DNA from: Ferdinandcohnia sp047246645
Lineage (GTDB): Bacteria > Bacillota > Bacilli > Bacillales > Bacillaceae_L
NCBI RefSeq assembly: GCF_047246645.1
Contig: NZ_JBFOKR010000014.1
Location: forward strand, 97,922 to 161,921
DNA: 64,000 nt
Direction of reading: 5' to 3'
Part shown: positions 58,399 through 64,000 of the stretch, one piece after another
Layout: the number at the start of each line of letters is the position of its first letter
How positions within the stretch are numbered: position 1 is the stretch's first letter
Notes under the pieces: model-generated
What the model was told of the DNA's origin: nothing
What the model saw: only the letters and a program-made list of their open reading frames with translations
Database searches by the model: none
Program-made: the position numbers and the translations under genes

Positions 58399-60114
58399 AT
58401 GAAAAAGTCAGCATTGTGGACTATCGTGCTTATGCTAGTTATGTCTTTATTCCTAGCAGCGTGCGGTGGTAAAGATGAAACAGCTGAAAAAGAAGATGCA
58501 AACACTGGTTCTGAAACAACTGAACCAAAAGAAGGCGGTAAAATCACTTTAGCAGTAGACGCTGCACCTGAAGGTGTTTTCGAATCTGCATATTATGGTA
58601 GTGCAATTGATGCACAAATCTTAGGTTTCACAGGCGGAAGCATTTTCAAGGTTACTGAAGATCTTGAATATGTTCCTAACTTCGCGTCATGGGAAATCAG
58701 CGAAGACAAATTAACGTATACTTTCAAATTTAAAGAAGGCGTTAAATGGCACAATGGCGAAGAATTAACTGTTGAAGACTGGGCATTCGCTCTAGAAACA
58801 ATTGCAGACCCAGATTATACTGGTGAACGTTACAACTATGTATCAGAAATTAAAGGTGCAGAAGCGAAGAAAAATGGGGAAGCTGAAACAATCGAAGGTA
58901 TTGAAATCATCGATCCATATACAATCGCAATTACTTTTAACGAAGTTAAAATCAACAACTTAGAAAACTTATGGCCAGATCCAATGCCTAAAAAACACTA
59001 CGAAGGTGTTCCTGTAGCTGAATTAGGTGAGTCAGAGCAAGTACGTACTAATCCTGTAGGTCTTGGACCATTTAAAGTGAAAAAAGTTGTTCCTGGTGAA
59101 TATGTTGAATTAGAACGTTTTGATGAGTATTGGGAAGGTAAACCACTTCTTGATGGTGTAGTTATTAAAGTTATTGATCCATCATTAGCAAACGGTGCAT
59201 TCCAAAACCAAGAAATTGACATTATGAACATTGCTCCAGCTTCTGTTAAAGAACTAGAAAATATGGACCACGTTTCAGTTGAAGAAGCAAGTGGTACTGT
59301 TTACTCTTATATCGGTTTACGTTTTGGTCACCGTGATACAGAAACTCGTACAAACGTAGCTGACTATGGTAAGTTCGAATCTAAAGAATTACGTCAGGCT
59401 TTATTATATGCAATTGATCGTCAAGCAATGATTGATGCATTCTTATTTGGACATGGTAAAGTATTTAATACTGTTATTCCTTCAGCATTCTGGATTGCTG
59501 CTGATGAGTCAGAATTAAATCAATACGAATTCAACCAAGATAAAGCTAAAGAATTACTAGCATCTGCTGGTTATAAAGATACTGATGGCGACGGATTTGT
59601 AGAAGATCCAGAAGGTAAGCCATTCTCTATTAAATTTGGACATTATGCAGGTAATGCAACATTCGAAGGTCGTTCACAAGCGATTATGCAAAGCTGGAAT
59701 GATATCGGTGTAAAAACTGAATTATCAACTGGTGGTTTAGTTGAATTCAACCTTTACAATGAAATGAAAGCTAACGACGATGTTGAATTAGAAGCATTCT
59801 TCGGTTCTTGGGGAACTGGAACTGACCCAGATCCATCAGGACTATGGGCTAATGATGCAGAGTGGAACTATGGTCGTTGGGTAAATGAAGAAAATCAAAG
59901 ATTGCTTGACGAAGGTTTAAGTGAAGCATCATTTGATAAAGACTACCGTAAGCAAGTATATGTTGAGTGGCAAAAACTATTCAACGAAGAAATGCCAGCA
60001 CTACCATTATGGGAAAACGTAGATTTATATGGAATTAACAAGCGTTTACAAGGTGTACAAGTTAACGCAGTTGGATTCCAATCAGATGTTCACAAATGGT
60101 ACGTAACTGACTGA
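58399..60114 (+). CDS. appA: Oligopeptide-binding lipoprotein AppA
   Basis: 571 residues, SBP family 5. Signal peptide with lipobox LAAC (about 18-21), acidic linker, then the binding domain with YTFKFKEGVKWHNGEELTVE, the family-5 signature region, and NPVGLGPFKV. It captures peptides outside the membrane. Very even codon use (mostly A/T-ending, favoured codons) suggests high expression. A large hairpin follows, so the binding protein can be made in excess over the permeases. Confidence 0.95.
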   Translation: MKKSALWTIVLMLVMSLFLAACGGKDETAEKEDANTGSETTEPKEGGKITLAVDAAPEGVFESAYYGSAIDAQILGFTGGSIFKVTEDLEYVPNFASWEISEDKLTYTFKFKEGVKWHNGEELTVEDWAFALETIADPDYTGERYNYVSEIKGAEAKKNGEAETIEGIEIIDPYTIAITFNEVKINNLENLWPDPMPKKHYEGVPVAELGESEQVRTNPVGLGPFKVKKVVPGEYVELERFDEYWEGKPLLDGVVIKVIDPSLANGAFQNQEIDIMNIAPASVKELENMDHVSVEEASGTVYSYIGLRFGHRDTETRTNVADYGKFESKELRQALLYAIDRQAMIDAFLFGHGKVFNTVIPSAFWIAADESELNQYEFNQDKAKELLASAGYKDTDGDGFVEDPEGKPFSIKFGHYAGNATFEGRSQAIMQSWNDIGVKTELSTGGLVEFNLYNEMKANDDVELEAFFGSWGTGTDPDPSGLWANDAEWNYGRWVNEENQRLLDEGLSEASFDKDYRKQVYVEWQKLFNEEMPALPLWENVDLYGINKRLQGVQVNAVGFQSDVHKWYVTD

Positions 60115-60121
60115 TTTGACA

Positions 60122-60167
60122 ATAATCATTGGGGTATTTTATACCCCAATGATTATGTTTTCTTTTT
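60122..60167 (+). terminator. Intercistronic terminator between appA and appB
   Basis: Perfect 16-bp stem (60122-60137 with 60141-60156) followed by GTTTTCTTTTT. It should reduce transcription into appB-appC. Confidence 0.88.
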
Positions 60168-60230
60168 ACACTTGTTATTGAATTAAGTTTGTTTTGAATC
60201 GAGAATTTTTAAGGATAAGGAGCAAAAAAC

Positions 60231-61196
60231 ATGCTACAATACGCACTTCGAAGAATACTAGGCATGATTCCATTGTTACTCCTTACCTCCATAGTGGTAT
60301 TTACCTTAGCTAAGATGATGCCAGGTGACCCATTTGGAGGAGAAATTGACCCGTCAAATACAGACCCTCGTTATATTGAAGAAATGAGGGAAAAGTTAGG
60401 TTATAATGATCCAATATATGTACAATATTGGAGATGGGTTACTGACTTTGTTCAGGGGGACTTTGGAAAGTCTACAGCACATAAAATTGAGGTTTCAGAG
60501 TTAATCGCCGAGAAAATACCCAATACATTATTTTTAGCTGTTGTATCATTATTTTTCACCTACATTTTTGCATTTTTCATGGGAATGTACGCTGGACGAA
60601 AACCGTACACTCTTGGAGATAATTTGATTGCCGGCTATAACTATGTGGGTCTAGCAATTCCTTCGTTTGTTGCGGGGATTGTGGCTATTTATTTCTTCTC
60701 ATTCCAGCTCGGGTGGTTTCCATTTAGTGGTTCCGTAGAAGTAGGACTAGATGAAGGAACTTGGGGATATTTCGTTAGTAAATTGCACCATGTTATGTTA
60801 CCTGCTCTTGTTTTAGGTCTAATGGGTACGGCATCTTATACTCAGTTTTTACGTAATGATATAATTGAAAACAGTCGAAGAGACTTTGTTAGAACTGCAA
60901 GAGCAAAAGGAACAAAAGAATCAACTATATATAATAAGCACATTTTAAGAAATTCAATTATTCCATTAGTAACATTTTTAGGATTTGACATTGCAACTTT
61001 AATTGGTGGGGCAGTAATTACTGAAACCATCTTCACATACCCAGGTATCGGACAACTATTCTTAGATTCCGTTACAAGAAGAGATTATGCTGTTATGATG
61101 ACGATCACAATGTTACTTTCATTTCTAACACTATTCGGAAATCTTATAGCTGATTTGCTTTATGGTATAGTAGATCCGCGTATTCGATTGGATTAA
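60231..61196 (+). CDS. appB: Oligopeptide ABC transporter permease AppB
   Basis: 321 residues, six transmembrane helices. RRILGMIPLLLLTSIVVFTL starts it, and the EAA loop is RTARAKGTKESTIYNKHILR (about 222-241). It forms the channel with AppC. GGATAAGGAG lies before the ATG. Confidence 0.95.
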   Translation: MLQYALRRILGMIPLLLLTSIVVFTLAKMMPGDPFGGEIDPSNTDPRYIEEMREKLGYNDPIYVQYWRWVTDFVQGDFGKSTAHKIEVSELIAEKIPNTLFLAVVSLFFTYIFAFFMGMYAGRKPYTLGDNLIAGYNYVGLAIPSFVAGIVAIYFFSFQLGWFPFSGSVEVGLDEGTWGYFVSKLHHVMLPALVLGLMGTASYTQFLRNDIIENSRRDFVRTARAKGTKESTIYNKHILRNSIIPLVTFLGFDIATLIGGAVITETIFTYPGIGQLFLDSVTRRDYAVMMTITMLLSFLTLFGNLIADLLYGIVDPRIRLD

Positions 61197-61208
61197 GGAG
61201 GAGTAAAA

Positions 61209-62117
61209 ATGGAAGTAGTTACAAATACAGGTGTTGGATCACCAAAAAAAGCTGCAAAGAGTCTTTCTCCTTGGGCGCTTGCTAGAAAAAAGTTTCTTAA
61301 AAATAAATTAGCAATGATTAGTTTAGTATTTTTACTTCTAGTAATTTTAACAGCTATTTTTGGCCCGTTGATCAATAAACAAGATATCGTTCGTGTAGAC
61401 TTCATGAATATTAGTAAAGAACCATCAGCGGAAAATTGGTTAGGTACAGATACAAACGGTCGTGATGTATTTGCAAGGATGCTATATGGAGGTAGAACCT
61501 CATTAATGATAGGAATTTCTTGTACTATTTTCATTACGCTATTAGGTACAATGGTTGGTTCGATTGCTGGCTACAACGGTGGAAAGATTGATCAATTGCT
61601 TATGCGTTTTACTGACTTTGTATTAGTTTTCCCATTCATGGTGTTTGTTATTGTCTTAAATACAATACTAGTTGGTAAAGTTTCAGGTGCTTGGACACTT
61701 GTTATCGTGATGAGTTTACTTAGCTGGGGTGGTGTTGCGCGTATTGTACGTAGTAGAATACTTGCTGAAAAAGAGAATGAATATATCCTTGCTGCAAAAT
61801 CAATAGGTACAAGACCATCAAAAATTATTATTAAGCACTTAATACCAAATGTATCATCAACAATTATTGTACAAGCTACGTTAATTTTAGCAGTTATGAT
61901 TGTTGCTGAGTCAGGTCTTAGTTTCTTAGGTTTTGGAGTACCTGCAAACCAGCCGAGCTGGGGTAATATGCTGGCCGAAGCTAGAGACTCAGATGTACTA
62001 CGTAATAAAACATGGATGTGGGTTCCGCCTGCAGCTATGATTACCTTAACAATTTTGTCTATTAATTTTATCGGTGAAGGTTTAAAGGATGCTCTAAATC
62101 CTAAATCTAATCGTTAA
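61209..62117 (+). CDS. appC: Oligopeptide ABC transporter permease AppC
   Basis: 302 residues. N-terminal OppC_N segment SPWALARKKFLKNKLAMISL, then the permease domain with WLGTDTNGRDVFARMLYGGR, and the EAA loop LAAKSIGTRPSKIIIKHLIP. AGGAGGAG precedes the ATG, 12 bases after appB. Terminator follows. Confidence 0.95.
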   Translation: MEVVTNTGVGSPKKAAKSLSPWALARKKFLKNKLAMISLVFLLLVILTAIFGPLINKQDIVRVDFMNISKEPSAENWLGTDTNGRDVFARMLYGGRTSLMIGISCTIFITLLGTMVGSIAGYNGGKIDQLLMRFTDFVLVFPFMVFVIVLNTILVGKVSGAWTLVIVMSLLSWGGVARIVRSRILAEKENEYILAAKSIGTRPSKIIIKHLIPNVSSTIIVQATLILAVMIVAESGLSFLGFGVPANQPSWGNMLAEARDSDVLRNKTWMWVPPAAMITLTILSINFIGEGLKDALNPKSNR

Positions 62118-62119
62118 CC

Positions 62120-62152
62120 AGATCTATCACTAAATGTGATGGATCTTTTTTT
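62120..62152 (+). terminator. Terminator of the app operon
   Basis: 11-bp stem with one G-U pair (62120-62130 with 62136-62146), then seven T. Confidence 0.9.
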
Positions 62153-62731
62153 ATCCTCCAAACTCTACTTTTATAAAAAACTAAAAGTTGATTACTTTAA
62201 CGTTTAAAAGTGAAAAATAATAGTAAGCTACAATAGGATTATTTCAAAAATTGTTTTAGTAATGTAGTAATTCCGAAAGAGCTACAATTATATTAATAAA
62301 GTAAAAAAGTAGAATAATATAAAAATTAAAAATAAGAAAATGCTGATAAATCAATAAATAAAGCGCTTTACCAAGAAAAAGTAATAAAAATAATAAAAAT
62401 TATCTTGCAATTTCGACATAGTTTTAATAAAATTCTAAGTAGATTAAGAGAATAGTTATTATTCAGTTAATAAATTAAATTAATACAATTTTAAAAATTA
62501 ACTTGAATTTGTAACCTAACTGTAATAAAATTTAGTTAATTCTATTGTCAGATAATTTAGTTTGTTTTTAGAATAATAGCTTTAAGTTAATAAATATAGA
62601 AGTTTACTAGAAATAGTGGAAAATAGAGAGAAAATGAAACCTCTGTAGAAACTAAATTCTGAAAAAAAAAGCAATTTTGAATCGAAAGTGAATATAGTTG
62701 TCTTAGTGCGATAAGGAAGGTGAACAGGTTT
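62153..62731. other. AT-rich intergenic region without a recognised gene
   Basis: About 580 bases of extremely AT-rich DNA between appC and a second oppD. No convincing reading frame, repeat or hairpin is seen. Such a long leader could hold the promoter of the second transporter. Confidence 0.6.
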
Positions 62732-63715
62732 ATGGCTGCATTATTAGAAGTGAAAGGGTTAAAAACTCATTTCTTTAAAAAGAAAACAGTAATACCTGCT
62801 GTAGATGGTGTTGATTTATCAATAAATAAAGGTGAAACTGTTGCCATCGTAGGAGAGTCAGGATCTGGTAAAAGTATTACTTCATTATCAATTATGAAGC
62901 TTGTACCAAGTCCAGCTGGGAAAATTGTTGAGGGCGAGATTATCCTTGACGGAAGAAACTTAGTTGATTTATCAGAAGCAGATATGTGTAAGGTACGCGG
63001 AAATGAAATCTCGATGATTTTCCAAGAACCGATGACATCTCTAAATCCTGTACTTACAGTAGGAGAACAAATTACTGAAGTACTTATGTATCACCAAAAG
63101 ATGTCTAAAGTAGAAGCTACTAAAAAGGCAATAGAAATGTTAGAAATGGTTGGTTTCTCACGTGCTGCTGAATTAGTAAATGACTACCCGCATCGTCTCT
63201 CAGGAGGTATGCGTCAGAGGGTTATGATCGCTATAGCGATGAGTTGTAATCCGAAACTTTTAATTGCAGATGAGCCTACAACTGCATTGGATGTTACAAT
63301 CCAAGCTCAAATATTAGACTTGATGAAAGATTTAAGTCGTAAATTCGATACTTCAATTCTTTTAATCACTCACGACCTTGGAGTGGTATCAGAAATAGCT
63401 GATAAGATTGTCGTAATGTATGGAGGCCAAGTTGTTGAGCAATCACCAGTTGATGACCTTTTCGACGAACCGTTACATCCTTACACAGTCGGATTAATGA
63501 ACTCAGTTCCAGCAATTGAAGGAGAGATTGAAAGACTTCAATCAATCGAAGGAAACGTTCCATCTCCAGAAAATATGCCAAAGGGTTGCAGATTTGCTCC
63601 AAGATGTTCAAAAGCGTTTGATCGTTGTTTTGCAGAACAACCACAGCTTAAGCAAATGGGTCCTGGACGATCAGTACGCTGTTTTCTATATGACGACGAG
63701 GGGGCAAAAGCATGA
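62732..63715 (+). CDS. Second oligopeptide/dipeptide ABC transporter ATPase (OppD/DppD type)
   Basis: 327 residues, complete: Walker A GESGSGKSIT, Q-loop MIFQEPMTSLNP, signature LSGGMRQRV, Walker B LLIADEPTTALDV, H-loop ITHDLGVV, and C-terminal CRFAPRCSKAFDRC. It differs clearly from AppD (GSGKS rather than GCGKS), so it belongs to a separate peptide or nickel transporter. ATG at 62732 follows AAGGAAGGTG; an in-frame GTG at 62720 is part of that site. It overlaps the truncated oppF by 4 bases. Confidence 0.9.
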   Translation: MAALLEVKGLKTHFFKKKTVIPAVDGVDLSINKGETVAIVGESGSGKSITSLSIMKLVPSPAGKIVEGEIILDGRNLVDLSEADMCKVRGNEISMIFQEPMTSLNPVLTVGEQITEVLMYHQKMSKVEATKKAIEMLEMVGFSRAAELVNDYPHRLSGGMRQRVMIAIAMSCNPKLLIADEPTTALDVTIQAQILDLMKDLSRKFDTSILLITHDLGVVSEIADKIVVMYGGQVVEQSPVDDLFDEPLHPYTVGLMNSVPAIEGEIERLQSIEGNVPSPENMPKGCRFAPRCSKAFDRCFAEQPQLKQMGPGRSVRCFLYDDEGAKA

Positions 63716-63933
63716 TTTCAACAAATGTAGAAAATAAAGTTGATTCTACACAAGAACAAGAAAACACAATCCTTGAACTTCAAGATGTAAAAAAGTACTT
63801 TCCAATCAAAGCTGGACTTTTACAACGAACTGTTGGAAATGTAAAAGCAGTTGATGGAATTAACTTAAAGATTAAAAAAGGTGAAACAATTGGACTTGTT
63901 GGTGAGTCAGGATGTGGAAAATCGGTTCTATAA
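63712..63933 (+). pseudogene. OppF-type ATPase gene cut off after the P-loop
   Basis: 73 codons reading through NTILELQDVKKYFPIKAG to GLVGESGCGKSVL and then a stop. Family members run to about 320-330 residues and continue GCGKSTTGRTIL at this point. Homology ends exactly after GKS, where the sequence changes to what looks like the end of an insertion sequence. The protein would lack signature, Walker B and all of its C-terminal part, so the second transporter has lost one ATPase. ATG overlaps the previous stop (ATGA). Confidence 0.85.
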
Positions 63934-64000
63934 TATTTGTTGGGGTTCCTACACAATTAAAGGCATAAAAAATGCACGACATCAGCCAGTCTTTTATACT
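63924..64000. mobile_element. Probable left end of an insertion sequence
   Basis: The oppF reading frame is abandoned at about 63924, where GGTTCTATAATATTTGTTGG begins. A GG-T-TCT terminus followed by a TTGGGG stretch is reminiscent of ISL3-family ends. The element runs out of the window, so its transposase, far end and target duplication cannot be seen. Confidence 0.5.

Overview
The window is AT-rich DNA from a Bacillus-like member of the Bacillaceae. Short genes carry strong AGGAGG-type ribosome sites, TTG starts are frequent, and gene order closely follows Bacillus subtilis from asnO/yisQ through the yit genes to argCJBD-carAB-argF-yjzCD-yjaUV-med-fabHF-yjaZ-appDFABC. That synteny is recalled from knowledge of the B. 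subtilis map, not from a search.

Layout. 1-16.7 kb is backbone: the end of an asparagine synthetase, a MATE exporter (yisQ position), an amylase-family membrane-anchored protein with a damaged active site, an SDR oxidoreductase, an S9 peptidase, a GNAT acetyltransferase, ytoQ, then yitK-yitL-yitS-yitT-BsuPI lipoprotein-DUF3813-yitU-yitV-yitW. 38.9-62.1 kb is backbone again: arginine biosynthesis with ArgR/AhrC boxes, yjzC to med, the FapR-controlled fabH-fabF pair, yjaZ and the app oligopeptide transporter. A second oppD-type gene follows, and its oppF partner is cut off just after the P-loop by what looks like an insertion sequence at the right edge.

Between yitW and argC, where B. subtilis has almost nothing, sit about 22 kb devoted to anaerobic nitrogen-oxide metabolism. 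They include a DUF59 protein, a haem-copper-oxidase-like membrane protein, three DUF2249 proteins, two Crp/Fnr regulators (one is Fnr with a C-terminal cysteine cluster), an ECF sigma/anti-sigma pair, mobA, moeA-mobB-moaE-moaD, an orphan modB, a radical SAM/SPASM enzyme, tatA and a CuA/haem-copper two-subunit oxidoreductase with a SCO protein. The last of these lacks the active-site tyrosine and is probably a nitric oxide reductase. narK, the iron-sulfur repair protein Ric/ScdA and a miniature NarI-like protein complete the set.

The strongest signal is regulatory. Seven promoters in this island carry a TGTGA-N6-TCACA palindrome (five perfect, two with one mismatch) whose centre lies exactly 32 bp from the centre of a -10 box, the geometry of class II Fnr activation at -41.5. 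One drives no protein: it leads into a roughly 135-nt transcript rich in hairpins and closed by an intrinsic terminator, a candidate Fnr-activated small RNA. The island promoter at 18850 also carries a Fur-like box over its -10.

Intergenic DNA is rich in repeats: a dispersed structured element in three copies (one lodged between the FapR promoter and fabH), a second dispersed element in two copies, and several tandem arrays, including five 53-55 bp units that each form a hairpin.
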